In this document: in pieces, positions 8,350-17,746 of the stretch
Layout: the number at the start of each line of letters is the position of its first letter
How positions within the stretch are numbered: the first letter of the stretch is position 1
NCBI RefSeq assembly: GCF_016863095.1
Contig: NZ_BOOF01000010.1
Span: 1-64,000, forward strand
Length of the DNA: 64,000 nucleotides
Source: Microbispora siamensis
GTDB taxonomy: Bacteria; Actinomycetota; Actinomycetes; Streptosporangiales; Streptosporangiaceae
Direction of reading: 5' to 3'
The notes under the pieces: model-generated
Database searches by the model: none
Told to the model about the DNA's origin: nothing
What the model saw: the letters and a program-made list of their open reading frames with translations, nothing else
Program-made: the position numbers and the translations under genes

Positions 8350-11300
8350 ATGCGAATCGACGGCGCGACCACTGAACTGGCCGGCACTGAACTGATCGGC
8401 ACTGGGTTGATCGGCACTGGGCTGATCGGCAGGGAGCATCCTGCCGCGATGTTGCGCGCCGAGATCGAACGGGCGGTCGGCAGCCACGGCGGCCTGACGC
8501 TGGTCGCCGGTGAGGCCGGCATCGGCAAGACCACGCTCGTCACCAGCGCGGCCGAGGAGGCCAGGCGTCTGGGCGCGCTGGTCCTCAGCGGATCGTGCTG
8601 GGACTCCGACAGCGCCCCGGGCTACTGGCCGTGGGTGCAGATCCTGCGCGGGCTGCGGCGGTGCGCCGCGCCCGGGGAGTGGGCGGCGGCCGAAGAGGCG
8701 GCGGGCGCCGAACTGGCCGCGCTGCTCGGCGAGTCGCCGGGCGCCGACGTGGCCGAGGGCTTCCGGCTGTACGACGCGGTGACGAGCGCCCTGGTGGCGG
8801 TCTCGCAGAGCCGTCCCCTGGTGGTGGTGCTCGAAGACCTGCACTGGGCGGACGCCGCGTCGCTCAGGCTGCTGGAGTTCGCGGCCCAGCACACCTGGTT
8901 CGAACGGGTGCTGATGGTGGGCACCTACCGTGACGTGGAGGTGGAGTCGGCGGACCATCCGCTGCGGCCCCTCGTGCTGCCGCTGGTCGCGCGGGCGACG
9001 ACGGTCCCCCTGACCGGGCTCGAACGCGAGGAGGTCGGCGCGCTGATGACCCGCGCCGCCGGGCGGAACCCGTCCGCCGACCTCGTCACCGAGGTGCACC
9101 GGCGCACCGGCGGCAATCCCTTCTTCGTGGAGCAGACGGCGCGGCTGTGGCGCAGCGGCGGTTCCGTCACCACGATCGCTCCCGGTGTCCGAGACACCCT
9201 GCTGCGCCGGCTTTCCCTGCTGCCCGCGCCGGTCGTGGACCTTCTCGTCACCGCCGCGGTGTTCGGGCGTGAGTTCCATCGCCAGGTGCTGGCCGCCGTC
9301 GCCGCCGCTCCCGTTCTCCAGGTGGAACGGCTGCTCGACCAGGCGGTGGCCGCCCGGCTCGTGGTAGCACGGGGTGTGGAGGCGCGGGGTGGGGAGGCAT
9401 TCGCGTTCGCGCACGACCTGGTCCGCCAGACGCTCTACGAGTCTCTCGACGAGAAGGCGGCGTCCCGGCGGCACGCCGCGGTCGTCCAGGCCGTCGACCG
9501 GTCGCCCGGCCTCGCCGAGCACGTGCTCCCCGCCGACCTGGCCAGGCACGCCTACCTCGCCGGTGACCACGTCGAGCCGGCTCATGCGGCGGACCGGCTG
9601 CTCGCCGCGGCCCGCGGCGCCGCCGCTCGCCTGGCCTTCGAGGAGGCGCTCGGGCACTACCGCAGGGCACTCGAACTGGCCGCCGTCGCCGGAGAGCCGC
9701 GCCGGCATGTGCTGATCGCACTCGAACTCGGCCGCGAGTTCTACCACGGGGACGACCGCGACAGCGGCCGGCGTGCGTTCGAGGAGGCGGCCGCCGTCGC
9801 GCGGGAGACCGGCGAGTCCGAGCTGGTCGCGCGGGTGGCGCTGTCCGTCTACGCGGTCTGTGGTGGCGACGGCGGCCCGTTGGGCGCCGACCTGCTGCGG
9901 GAGGCGCATGGTGAGCTGGTGCGGGGCGGCCGGCCCCGCGATGAGGAGCTCTCCCTCGACCACCTCGCGCGGGAGCTGGCCATCCATGTGGCGCTGCTCG
10001 CCCGGCGAGGCGAGGACGACGAGGCGCTGGCCTTCAGCCTGTGGGCCTTCCACGACGCCATCTGGGGCCTGGGCACCGCACCGGAGAGGGTGGCGCTCAC
10101 CGGAGAGCTGCTGACCCTGGCCCACCGCACGGGCGACGTGGAGATGGAGAGCGTCGCCGCCGCATTGCGCTGGGTGGCACTGCTGGAGCAGGGCGACCCC
10201 GCCTATCTCGCCCAGTTCCGTGAGTTCGTCGCGCTCGGCGGCCGCACCGACCTGCCGCGCATCGACATGGCCACGGCCAGCGACCGCAGCATCATCGCCG
10301 CGTTCACGGGCGACTTCGGCCAGGCGGAGACCCTGCTCGACGAGCTCGCCGGGTTCGAGCACGGGCACGACCACTTCGCGTACATGCTGGACCACCACCG
10401 CTGGGCGGTGCGGATGCTCCAGGGCCGTGACGACGACCTGGACGACATCCACCGTGCGCTGCGCAGGAGCCGGCACCCCTGTCCGGGCCTGCTGGAGGCC
10501 ATGACCGCGCTGCGGAGAGGGGACGGCGCGACCGCGCTGCGCCACCTGCGCGACACCATGGCCAGAGGCGAGCCGCGGCGCTCGATTCAGCCGCTGTGGC
10601 TGCGGTTCCAGGCCATGGTCGCCGCGTGGTCGCGCGACCCGGAGCTGTGCGACAAGGCGAGGGCCGAGCTCGACCCCTACCTCGGCAACTGGGCGGTGTC
10701 GATGTACGGCTGGGACATCGGCGGCCCGGTGATCCTCCTGCGTGCTCTCGTCGACGCGGCGCAGGAACGCTGGGACCAGGCGATCGACGGGTTCACCGCC
10801 GCCTGGCACTCCGCCGACCTGCTCCTCGCCCGCCCGTGGTCGGTCGAGGCGCGGGCGCATCTCGCGGAAGCGTTGCTGCGGCGGGGACGTCCGGGCGACG
10901 CGGATGAGGCCGGGAAGCTGCTTGACGACGTGGAGGGCGAAGCGGACCGGCTCGGCATGGAGCACATCGTGGAGCGCGTCCGCCGGGTGCGTCTCAGGGA
11001 GCGCGCGCCCGTGCACGGCCGCTGCGGAGCCGAGTTCCGGCGGGACGGCGCGGTCTGGACCCTGGGATTCGGCGGCCACACCGTTCACCTGCCCGACGCC
11101 AAGGGCCTGCGCGACCTTCACTGCCTGCTGAGCCACCCCGGGGCCGACCTGCCCGCCGTACGGCTGCTCGACCCGGAGGGCGGGGAGCTCGTCGTCGCCG
11201 CCCGGGGGATGGGCGGCGACGCCGTCCTCGACGAGGAGGCCAAGGCGCGATACCGGCGCCGGCTCGCCCTGCTCGACGAGGAGATCGACCGGGCGGCCGA

Positions 11301-11571
11301 GCGGGGAGACGACGGCCGGGCGGCGGAGTTCGACAGGGAGCGAGCGGCCCTGCTGGCCGAGCTGCGCTCCGCCTCGGGGCTCGGCGGGCGCGACCGCCGC
11401 CTCGGCGACGAGGCGGAGCGCGCCCGCAAGGCGGTCACCGCCCGCATCCGTGACGTGCTGCGCAAGCTCGACCGGCTTCATCCCGCGATGGCCGCCCATC
11501 TGCGCGCCGCCGTCTCCACCGGCGCCACCTGCCGCTACCAGCCCGAGCATGAGGTCACCTGGCGCCTGTGA
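8350..11571 (+). CDS. Large AAA-16/TPR ATP-binding signalling protein (AfsR/MalT-like STAND without LuxR HTH)
   Basis: A 1073-residue predicted signalling ATPase. Walker A is GEAGIGKTTL (about residues 54-63) and Walker B is LVVVLEDLHWAD, followed by sensor-type VGTYRD. The middle (about 330-870) is helical and TPR-like, with repeats such as EALGHYRRALELA. The C-terminal 200 residues (winged-helix-like DAKGLRDLHCLL, then a coiled coil rich in RRLALLDEEIDRAAERGDD) match the tail of actinobacterial COG3899-type ATPases. No LuxR HTH is visible. The N terminus has a tandem 15-nt repeat giving TELIG/TGLIG/TGLIG, so the exact start (8350 or later) is uncertain. It converges on the DrrB-like gene with 1 nt between stops. 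Confidence 0.83.
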   Translation: MRIDGATTELAGTELIGTGLIGTGLIGREHPAAMLRAEIERAVGSHGGLTLVAGEAGIGKTTLVTSAAEEARRLGALVLSGSCWDSDSAPGYWPWVQILRGLRRCAAPGEWAAAEEAAGAELAALLGESPGADVAEGFRLYDAVTSALVAVSQSRPLVVVLEDLHWADAASLRLLEFAAQHTWFERVLMVGTYRDVEVESADHPLRPLVLPLVARATTVPLTGLEREEVGALMTRAAGRNPSADLVTEVHRRTGGNPFFVEQTARLWRSGGSVTTIAPGVRDTLLRRLSLLPAPVVDLLVTAAVFGREFHRQVLAAVAAAPVLQVERLLDQAVAARLVVARGVEARGGEAFAFAHDLVRQTLYESLDEKAASRRHAAVVQAVDRSPGLAEHVLPADLARHAYLAGDHVEPAHAADRLLAAARGAAARLAFEEALGHYRRALELAAVAGEPRRHVLIALELGREFYHGDDRDSGRRAFEEAAAVARETGESELVARVALSVYAVCGGDGGPLGADLLREAHGELVRGGRPRDEELSLDHLARELAIHVALLARRGEDDEALAFSLWAFHDAIWGLGTAPERVALTGELLTLAHRTGDVEMESVAAALRWVALLEQGDPAYLAQFREFVALGGRTDLPRIDMATASDRSIIAAFTGDFGQAETLLDELAGFEHGHDHFAYMLDHHRWAVRMLQGRDDDLDDIHRALRRSRHPCPGLLEAMTALRRGDGATALRHLRDTMARGEPRRSIQPLWLRFQAMVAAWSRDPELCDKARAELDPYLGNWAVSMYGWDIGGPVILLRALVDAAQERWDQAIDGFTAAWHSADLLLARPWSVEARAHLAEALLRRGRPGDADEAGKLLDDVEGEADRLGMEHIVERVRRVRLRERAPVHGRCGAEFRRDGAVWTLGFGGHTVHLPDAKGLRDLHCLLSHPGADLPAVRLLDPEGGELVVAARGMGGDAVLDEEAKARYRRRLALLDEEIDRAAERGDDGRAAEFDRERAALLAELRSASGLGGRDRRLGDEAERARKAVTARIRDVLRKLDRLHPAMAAHLRAAVSTGATCRYQPEHEVTWRL

Positions 11572-11572
11572 C

Positions 11573-12418
11573 CTATTTACGGTTGTAGAGGCGCATGGTC
11601 AGCGCGCCGAAGACCACGATCGACACCGCGCCGCAGACCAGCACCCAGGTGATCTCCCCGGTGTCCGGGCTGCCCGCCATCAGCGAACGCGCCGCGGTGA
11701 CCAGGTGGGAGATGGGGTTCACGCCGACGAACGCCTGAAGCCAGCCCGGCATGGTCTGCGGGTCCACGTAGACGTTGCTGAGGAAGGTGAGCGGGAACAG
11801 CACCAGCATGCTGACGCCCATCACCGACTTCTCGCTGCGCAGCAGCAGCCCGAACATCGTCCAGATCCACGAGAACGCGAACGAGAAGGCCACCAGCAGC
11901 GCGATCGCGGTCAGCACGCCGACGACCCCGCCCTGCGGGCGGAAGCCCAGCACCAGGCCGACCACGAGGATGACCGTCGCCGCCATCGTGTAGCGGAACG
12001 CGTCGCCGAGCAGGTAGCCGACCATGGTCGACGGCCGCCAGATCGGCAGCGTACGGAAGCGGTCGAAGACGCCCTTCTCGATGTCCTTGTTGACCTCGAC
12101 CCCGGTGTACATCGTGATCATCACGACGCTCGTCACCATGATGCCCGGCAGCAGGAACTGCAGGTATTCCGTCGGCGAGCCCGCCAGCGCGCCGCCGAAC
12201 AGGTAGGTGAACATCAACGTCATCATGATCGGGAACGCGGTGACGTCGAAGAGCTGCTCGGGCACATGCTTGATCTTCAGCATCGCCCGCCAGCCGAACG
12301 TCAGCGAGGCCGACAGTGCGCTGGGGCGCGGCGGGCGTGTCCCGGGGGCCAGCACCGCGCCCAGCGTGTCGGCCGCGGGGACGAAGGACGTGCCGGTCTC
12401 GGTGGTCGTGGCGCTCAT
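11573..12418 (-). CDS. ABC-2 type transporter permease (DrrB-like)
   Basis: A 281-residue ABC-2 permease with about six membrane segments, starting after a roughly 50-residue cytoplasmic N terminus. [43 protein letters not shown] and [20 protein letters not shown] are characteristic of the DrrB family. Its start overlaps the stop of the upstream ATPase gene (4-nt overlap at 12415-12418), so the two are translationally coupled and form one exporter. Drug or lipid-like efflux is the family expectation; the substrate here is unknown. Confidence 0.93.
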   Translation of the reverse strand: MSATTTETGTSFVPAADTLGAVLAPGTRPPRPSALSASLTFGWRAMLKIKHVPEQLFDVTAFPIMMTLMFTYLFGGALAGSPTEYLQFLLPGIMVTSVVMITMYTGVEVNKDIEKGVFDRFRTLPIWRPSTMVGYLLGDAFRYTMAATVILVVGLVLGFRPQGGVVGVLTAIALLVAFSFAFSWIWTMFGLLLRSEKSVMGVSMLVLFPLTFLSNVYVDPQTMPGWLQAFVGVNPISHLVTAARSLMAGSPDTGEITWVLVCGAVSIVVFGALTMRLYNRK

Positions 12419-13413
12419 GCCGCCGTCTCCTCCATCTTCTTGTCCGTGAGAGCCCTGTCGGTGAGTGCGAGGAAGACTTCGTCGAGGCTGGGCTGGCCGA
12501 GGGAGAAGTCGTCCACGACGATCCCGGACGATGCCAGCGCGGCGAGGGCGCGCGAGGCTCGCTCCGCACCTGCGTCCGCGTCCTCTCCGGGGATGCGGGC
12601 GGTCAGGGCCACGGGGTCGGCCTCCAGGTGGATCTGGGTCTTCAGCTCCCCGGTCAGCACCCGCTCGGCCTCGGGCCGTTGCGCGGCGTCTCGCAGCCGT
12701 ACGTGCACCGACCCCGAGCCGACCGACGCCTTGAGCTCGCCCGGCGTGCCTTCGGCGATGACCCTGCCATGGTCGATGACCGCGATGCGCCCGGCCAGCC
12801 GGTCGGCTTCGTCCAGATACTGCGTGGTGAGCAGCACGGTCGTGCCGTGGGCGACCACGATCCTGACGATGTCCCAGACCTGGTTGCGGCTGCGTGGGTC
12901 GAGGCCGGTCGTGGGCTCGTCCAGGAACAACAGGTCGGGCGTGTTGAGGATGCTGGCCGCGATGTCCAGCCTCCTGCGCATGCCGCCCGAGTAGTTCTTG
13001 ACCTGCCGACCGGCGGCCTCGGTCAGCCCGAACGCCTCGAGCAGCCGCATGGCCCTGTCCCTGGCGGCGGCCTTCCGGTGGCCCAGCAGCCTGCCGAGCA
13101 GGACCAGGTTCTCCATCCCGGTCATCTCCTCGTCCACCGAGGCGTACTGGCCCGTCAGGCTCACCCGGCTGCGTACGGCGTCGGGCTCGCGCAGCACGTC
13201 GTGGCCGAACACCCTGGCCTCGCCGCCGTCCGGGCGCAGCAGGGTCGCCAGCATCTTGACCGCGGTGGTCTTCCCCGCCCCGTTGGGGCCGAGCACGCCG
13301 TACACCGTGCCCGCGGGCACGGCGAGGTCGAGCCCGTCCACCGCGCGGTTCTCGCCGAATGTCTTGACCAGGCCCGATGTCTCTATCGCCAGCCCTGGTG
13401 TCCGGTCCCGCAT
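12415..13413 (-). CDS. ABC transporter ATP-binding protein (DrrA-like)
   Basis: A 332-residue ATPase. Walker A is [14 protein letters not shown], the signature [17 protein letters not shown], Walker [17 protein letters not shown], and the switch His is near [13 protein letters not shown]. The C-terminal extension of about 90 residues ([13 protein letters not shown] onward) is typical of DrrA. The start at 13413 is preferred over 13446 because GGAG lies about 10 nt upstream and family similarity begins at [13 protein letters not shown]. With the DrrB-like permease it forms one exporter. The gap to the divergent ABC operon contains a 21-bp perfect palindrome. Confidence 0.93.
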   Translation of the reverse strand: MRDRTPGLAIETSGLVKTFGENRAVDGLDLAVPAGTVYGVLGPNGAGKTTAVKMLATLLRPDGGEARVFGHDVLREPDAVRSRVSLTGQYASVDEEMTGMENLVLLGRLLGHRKAAARDRAMRLLEAFGLTEAAGRQVKNYSGGMRRRLDIAASILNTPDLLFLDEPTTGLDPRSRNQVWDIVRIVVAHGTTVLLTTQYLDEADRLAGRIAVIDHGRVIAEGTPGELKASVGSGSVHVRLRDAAQRPEAERVLTGELKTQIHLEADPVALTARIPGEDADAGAERASRALAALASSGIVVDDFSLGQPSLDEVFLALTDRALTDKKMEETAA

Positions 13414-13475
13414 GATCTGTCGTCTCCGTTCCGTCCAGCGTTTCACCAGAGAGGCGCCAGATCCGGGGCAGGCAC

Positions 13476-13496
13476 CCGCTAGATCCGATCTAGCGG
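13476..13496. promoter_or_regulatory. Perfect 21-bp palindrome between divergent ABC operons
   Basis: Arms CCGCTAGATC and GATCTAGCGG flank a single central C, a perfect 10-1-10 inverted repeat, 63 bp upstream of the drrA-like start and 75 bp upstream of the divergent ATPase. The symmetry is typical of a dimeric repressor site (TetR or MarR type). No TetR or MarR gene is adjacent, so the cognate protein is unknown. Confidence 0.55.
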
Positions 13497-13570
13497 CCGT
13501 GACATCTGTCGTGGCGGGGTCGTGACAGACGGCGGAGGTCCGGACCGGGGCGGCGGCGGAGGCTTGCCGT

Positions 13571-14482
13571 ATGAACCTTCATGACGGCGCCCCCGCCCTC
13601 TCCGTGACGGGGCTGCGCAAGACGTACGGCGAGACCCGCGCGGTCGACGGGATCGACCTGGTCGTGGGCCGGGGGGAGGTGGTGGCGCTGCTCGGCCCCA
13701 ACGGCGCGGGCAAGTCCACCACGATCGACATGGTCGTCGGGCTGGCCCGCCCGGACGCCGGGGAGATCGCCGTGTTCGGCGCGTCTCCCCACGAAGCGGT
13801 GCGGCGCGGCATGGTGGGCGTGATGCCCCAGGAGGGCGCGTTGCTCGACGACGTGACCGTGGGGGAGACCGTGACGCTGATCGCGTCCCTCCACAGCGCC
13901 CCGCTGCCGGTGGAGGAGGCGCTGAGCCGCGCCGGGGTGGCCGATCTCGCCGACCGGCGGGCCGCGCGGCTGTCCGGCGGCCAGCAGCAGCGGGTCCGGT
14001 TCGCCATGGCACTGGTGCCCGGCCCGGACCTGCTGGTGCTCGACGAGCCGACGGCGGCCATGGACGTGACGGCCCGGCGGGAGTTCTGGCAGTCGATGCA
14101 CGCCTTCACCCAGACCGGCCGCACCGTGCTGTTCTCCACGCACTACCTGGAGGAGGCCGAGGCGTACGCGGACCGGGTCGTGCTGATGCACGCGGGCCGC
14201 GTCGTGGCCGACGGCCCGGTGTCCGCGGTCATGGCCGAGGTGTCCGGCCGTACGGTGACCGCGACCGTGCCCGGCGCCCGCGCCGAGGACCTGGGCGCAC
14301 TGCCGGGCGTGGCGGCGGCGCACGTCCGCGACGGCCGGGCCGAACTGCGCTGCACCGACTCCGACCTGGTCGTACGGGAGCTGCTGACGCGCTATCCCGA
14401 GGTCCGGGACGTCGAGATCGGCGCGCTGGGCCTGGAGGACGCGTTCCTGCGCCTGACCGGAGTGTCGGAGGCCGTGCGATGA
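13571..14482 (+). CDS. ABC transporter ATP-binding protein
   Basis: A 303-residue ABC-2-type ATPase. Walker A is [14 protein letters not shown], the signature [15 protein letters not shown], Walker [14 protein letters not shown], and the switch His is in [16 protein letters not shown]. The C-terminal 70 residues form a small regulatory domain. Its stop overlaps the start of the permease gene by 4 nt (14479-14482). The operon continues with permease, histidine kinase and response regulator (13571-16959), an arrangement in which the two-component system normally controls the transporter. Confidence 0.93.
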   Translation: MNLHDGAPALSVTGLRKTYGETRAVDGIDLVVGRGEVVALLGPNGAGKSTTIDMVVGLARPDAGEIAVFGASPHEAVRRGMVGVMPQEGALLDDVTVGETVTLIASLHSAPLPVEEALSRAGVADLADRRAARLSGGQQQRVRFAMALVPGPDLLVLDEPTAAMDVTARREFWQSMHAFTQTGRTVLFSTHYLEEAEAYADRVVLMHAGRVVADGPVSAVMAEVSGRTVTATVPGARAEDLGALPGVAAAHVRDGRAELRCTDSDLVVRELLTRYPEVRDVEIGALGLEDAFLRLTGVSEAVR

Positions 14483-15204
14483 CCGGATACCTCACGTTCG
14501 AGATCAGGCGGACCCTGCGGGACGCCAAGTTCCTGCTGTTCGCGGTCGCCCTGCCGGTGGGGCTCTACCTGCTGATGGCCGACCGTTTCGCCGACCAGGG
14601 GGCTCCCGCGTCGTACGTGATGGGCGGCGTCGCGGCGTTCGGGGCGGTGAAGACCGCGCTCGACGTCGGTGCCCGTACGGCGGTGGAGCGCGCGATCGGC
14701 TGGCAACGCCAGTTGCGGCTCACCCCGCTCAGCGGCGGCGGCTATCTGCTGGCCAAGGCGTCGGTGGCGATGGTCGTGGCGCTGCCGCCGGTGGCCGGGG
14801 TGTCGCTGGTCGCCGCGCTTGTCAGCGGGGTGCACCTGTCTCCCGGCGGATGGGCGGTGGCCGTGCTCGGCGTGTGGGCGGGCACGGTGCCGTTCGCCCT
14901 GCTCGGCCTGCTGATCGGCCAGTTCGCCACCGCCCAGAACCTGCAGGCGTACCAGGGGGCGGTGGTGCTGGTGCTCAGCTTCGTCGGCGGGCTGTTCATC
15001 CCGGTGAGCACGTTCCCGCAGGCGCTCGCGACGGTGGCCAAGGTCCTGCCGAGCTACTGGCTCGCGCAGGTCGGGCACGCCGCCGCGCTCGGCGATGGCA
15101 GCGACGGTGGCAGCGGGCAGGCCGCGCTGGTCCTGACGCTGTACGCGCTCGTGCTGGGCGCCGCCGTGGCCGTCCGGTATCGCCGCGGCACCGCTCGGGC
15201 CTAG
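14479..15204 (+). CDS. ABC-2 type transporter permease
   Basis: A 241-residue membrane protein with about six hydrophobic segments (for example FLLFAVALPVGLYLLMA and VAMVVALPPVAGVSLVAALV) and the ABC-2 motif LSFVGGLFIPVSTFPQAL before the last segments. It is coupled to the ATPase gene by ATGA overlap and is followed after 1 nt by the histidine kinase start. It forms the membrane half of the exporter encoded with the preceding ATPase. The substrate is unknown; antimicrobial or lipid export sensed by the adjacent kinase is plausible. Confidence 0.9.
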   Translation: MTGYLTFEIRRTLRDAKFLLFAVALPVGLYLLMADRFADQGAPASYVMGGVAAFGAVKTALDVGARTAVERAIGWQRQLRLTPLSGGGYLLAKASVAMVVALPPVAGVSLVAALVSGVHLSPGGWAVAVLGVWAGTVPFALLGLLIGQFATAQNLQAYQGAVVLVLSFVGGLFIPVSTFPQALATVAKVLPSYWLAQVGHAAALGDGSDGGSGQAALVLTLYALVLGAAVAVRYRRGTARA

Positions 15205-15205
15205 G

Positions 15206-16357
15206 GTGACTGACGTGGGCGAGCAGGGCGTATGGGGACGTTCCGCCTGGCCGGTGTGGAACCCGGCCCGGCCGGCCTCCCGTACGGCTCACATCCGCGG
15301 CGTCGTCGTGCTGTCGCTCTTCCTGCTCTGGCCGCTGTGGGAGGTCCTGCGCCCGGACGGAGGCGGACCGGATGCGGCGGTCGGGGCCGTCGTCCCCCTG
15401 TACGGCGCGGGCTGGCTCGTCGCCATGACCACCGGGCCCCGCCTGCCGCCCCGGCGGCGGATCCTGCTCGTCGGGATGCTGTTCGCGCTTGCGGTCGTGG
15501 CGGCGCTGCTGCGCGACGGCCCGCTCTACCTCGGCCACGCCGGCCTCTTCAGCTTCGCGCTCGCGGCGGCGGCCTGGCTGTTCCCGGCGCTGTGGGCCGT
15601 GCTCCTCGGGCTGGCAACCTGGGTGGTTCAGGTGCTCGCCAACTGGTCGGCCCCCGGTCCCGTCCATTGGGGACATGTGGGCGGACTCGTCCCCGGGATC
15701 GTGATCCCGGTGGCCGTGACGCTGCTGATCCGGCTCGTCGTCCAGCTCGGCCAGGCCCGCGAGGAGATCGCGGCGCTGGCCGCGGCGGCGGAGCGCGACC
15801 GGCTGGCCAGGGACCTCCACGACGTGCTCGGGCACAGCCTGACCACGATCACCGTGAAGACCGGCCTGGCCCGCCGGGTGCTGGAGAGCGGCGGCGACCC
15901 GGAACGCGCGCTGGCCGAGTTGCGCGACGTCGAGCGGTTGTCCCGGCAGGCGCACAGCGAGGTGCGCCTGACCGTGTCCGGCCGCCGCCGTCCCTCCCTC
16001 GCCGCCGAGCTGGCGGGGGCCCGCGCCGCGCTGCGGGCCGCCGGGATCAACCCGGTCCTCCCGCCGTCCGCGGACCACGTCCCGGCCGAACTGGCCGAGC
16101 CCTTCGCGTACGTCCTGAGGGAGGGGGTCACCAACGTGATCCGGCACAGCGGTGCGACGCGGTGCGAGGTGCTGCTCGGAGACGACTGGCTGGAGGTGCG
16201 CGACAACGGCACGGGGCAGAAAACAGCGGGGCAGCACGCGGCGAAGCCGGGCAACGGCCTGTCCGGGTTGGCCGAACGGCTGCGAGCCGTCGGCGGGCGG
16301 ATCGAGGCGGGCCCGCTGCCCGCCGGTGGGTTCCGGCTGCGGGCGAGCCGCGCATGA
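15206..16357 (+). CDS. Sensor histidine kinase (NarL-type partner, HisKA_3)
   Basis: A 383-residue membrane histidine kinase with a GTG start. Residues about 30-180 contain five to six membrane segments with little extracellular loop, typical of intramembrane-sensing kinases beside ABC exporters. The phosphoacceptor helix is RDRLARDLHDVLGHSLTTIT (the His in LHDVLGH), and the ATPase domain has EGVTNVIRHSGATRCEVLL and a glycine-rich GNGLSGLAERL. Its TGA overlaps the response regulator ATG (16354-16357), so the pair is translationally coupled. Inferred role: sensing stress relieved by the co-transcribed transporter. Confidence 0.92.
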   Translation: MTDVGEQGVWGRSAWPVWNPARPASRTAHIRGVVVLSLFLLWPLWEVLRPDGGGPDAAVGAVVPLYGAGWLVAMTTGPRLPPRRRILLVGMLFALAVVAALLRDGPLYLGHAGLFSFALAAAAWLFPALWAVLLGLATWVVQVLANWSAPGPVHWGHVGGLVPGIVIPVAVTLLIRLVVQLGQAREEIAALAAAAERDRLARDLHDVLGHSLTTITVKTGLARRVLESGGDPERALAELRDVERLSRQAHSEVRLTVSGRRRPSLAAELAGARAALRAAGINPVLPPSADHVPAELAEPFAYVLREGVTNVIRHSGATRCEVLLGDDWLEVRDNGTGQKTAGQHAAKPGNGLSGLAERLRAVGGRIEAGPLPAGGFRLRASRA

Positions 16358-16959
16358 TCAGGGTGCTGCTCGCCGACGACCAGGCGCTCGTACGCGGCGC
16401 GCTGGCGGCGATGCTCGCGCTGGAGCCGGACATCGAGGTGGTGGCCCAGGTCGGCTCGGGCGAGGAGGTCGTCGAGGCCGCGCGGCAGACTGTTCCCGAC
16501 GTGGCGTTGCTGGACGTCCAGATGCCGGGCAGGGACGGCCTGGAGGTCACCGCCGACCTGCGCGCCGCGCTCCCGTCCTGCCGGGTGGTGATCTGTACGA
16601 CCTTCGGGCGGCCGGGCTACTTCGCCCGTGCCATGGAGAACGGCGCCTCGGGCTTCGTCGTGAAGGACGCGCCGCCCGAGCACCTGGTCGACACGGTGCG
16701 CCGGGTCCACGCGGGCCTGCGCGTGGTCGATCCCGCCCTGGCCGCCGAGTCGCTCGCCAGCGGGTCGAGCCCGCTGACCGCGCGGGAGCGCGACGTGCTG
16801 CGCGCGGCCCGGCAGGGCGGCACCGTGGCGGAGATAGCGCGGAGCCTGCACCTGTCCGCCGGGACCGTACGCAACCACCTGTCGGCGGCGATCGGCAAGA
16901 CCGGCGCGAGCACCCGCGCCGAGGCCGCACGGATAGCCGACGAGCACGGCTGGCTCTGA
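16354..16959 (+). CDS. LuxR/NarL-family response regulator
   Basis: A 201-residue response regulator. The receiver domain (1-120) has acidic residues in LLADDQAL, the phosphoacceptor Asp in VALLDVQMPG, and the Lys in VVKDAPP. The C-terminal LuxR HTH is LTARERDVLRAARQGG then VAEIARSLHLSAGTVRNHLS. The ATG at 16354 lies inside the kinase stop overlap. It is the last gene of the transporter/two-component operon and probably activates 13571-16959. Confidence 0.93.
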   Translation: MIRVLLADDQALVRGALAAMLALEPDIEVVAQVGSGEEVVEAARQTVPDVALLDVQMPGRDGLEVTADLRAALPSCRVVICTTFGRPGYFARAMENGASGFVVKDAPPEHLVDTVRRVHAGLRVVDPALAAESLASGSSPLTARERDVLRAARQGGTVAEIARSLHLSAGTVRNHLSAAIGKTGASTRAEAARIADEHGWL

Positions 16960-17041
16960 GCCGTCTCCCCGCCTCCAAAGAGGCGCTGCGTGCGCCGAAG
17001 GGAGGACGCGGGCCGAGCGGGATCCCTCGCAGCATTGCGGC

Positions 17042-17737
17042 ATGTCACACTCGTCCGCAATCGGGGGCGCCACACTGGTCGTTGGACCGCTGGTATGGCT
17101 GGCCGGACTGACCACCCGCCATCTGGCGGTCACGGCAGCGACCTTCACTCCGGCACAGGCCGCCCGACTGGCCGGCGAGGAGTTCGACGGGCCGAAGGAA
17201 CTCGCCGCGTACGCGCAGCATCCGGACCTGGTCACGGCCGGTTACGCGCTTTTCGCCGCCGGCGCCGTCGTACTGTGCCTCGCTCTCGTCACCCTGGCCC
17301 GCGTCGCCGCCGCGCGGTCACCGCGGCTCGCCCTCGCCGGTGGCGCGCTCGTGGTGGTGAGCCTGTTCGCGCGCCTGTACTGGGCCGGTGTCGACCATAC
17401 GGCCTTCCAACTCGTCGATCGGGTCGGCGTCGACCAGGCGACCAGGATCGTGATGGACATCTACCCGCAGATCTCCTACGGGCCCTGGAGACTTCCCGTG
17501 ACGGCGGCCTTCGGCTGGTACCTCGGCGTGCCGCTGCTGGGCGCGGCGGCCTTCCGCGCGGGGACGTTCGGGCTCATCCGCCTTGTCCTGTTCCTCGCTT
17601 CCGCGACCCTCTGGAGCGGTGTGCTCAAAGCCAGCACGTGGGATGGGGTCGCCTCGTCGGCGCTGCTGTGCCTGGCGCTGGTGCCGCTGGGAGTCGGTCT
17701 GCTGCGTGGCCGGACAGCCCCAGCCGTTGCGTTCTAG
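17042..17737 (+). CDS. Multi-pass membrane protein of unknown function
   Basis: A 231-residue integral membrane protein with about six hydrophobic segments, starting IGGATLVVGPLVWLAGLTTR. Residues 35-65 form a soluble loop with the helical AQAARLAGEEFDGPKELAAYAQHPDL, then DLVTAGYALFAAGAVVLCLALVTLA. I do not recognise a named family. It stops 9 bp before the next histidine kinase gene and is probably co-transcribed with that two-component system, suggesting a sensor accessory or a target. No signal peptide beyond the first membrane helix. Confidence 0.75.
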   Translation: MSHSSAIGGATLVVGPLVWLAGLTTRHLAVTAATFTPAQAARLAGEEFDGPKELAAYAQHPDLVTAGYALFAAGAVVLCLALVTLARVAAARSPRLALAGGALVVVSLFARLYWAGVDHTAFQLVDRVGVDQATRIVMDIYPQISYGPWRLPVTAAFGWYLGVPLLGAAAFRAGTFGLIRLVLFLASATLWSGVLKASTWDGVASSALLCLALVPLGVGLLRGRTAPAVAF

Positions 17738-17746
17738 CGTGGGTCT

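Noticed and set aside
8269..11550. 1093-residue antisense ORF opposite the AAA/TPR ATPase gene
   Set aside because: Low-complexity Gly/Arg/Gln translation without motifs; the plus strand has Walker A and B and the family C terminus.
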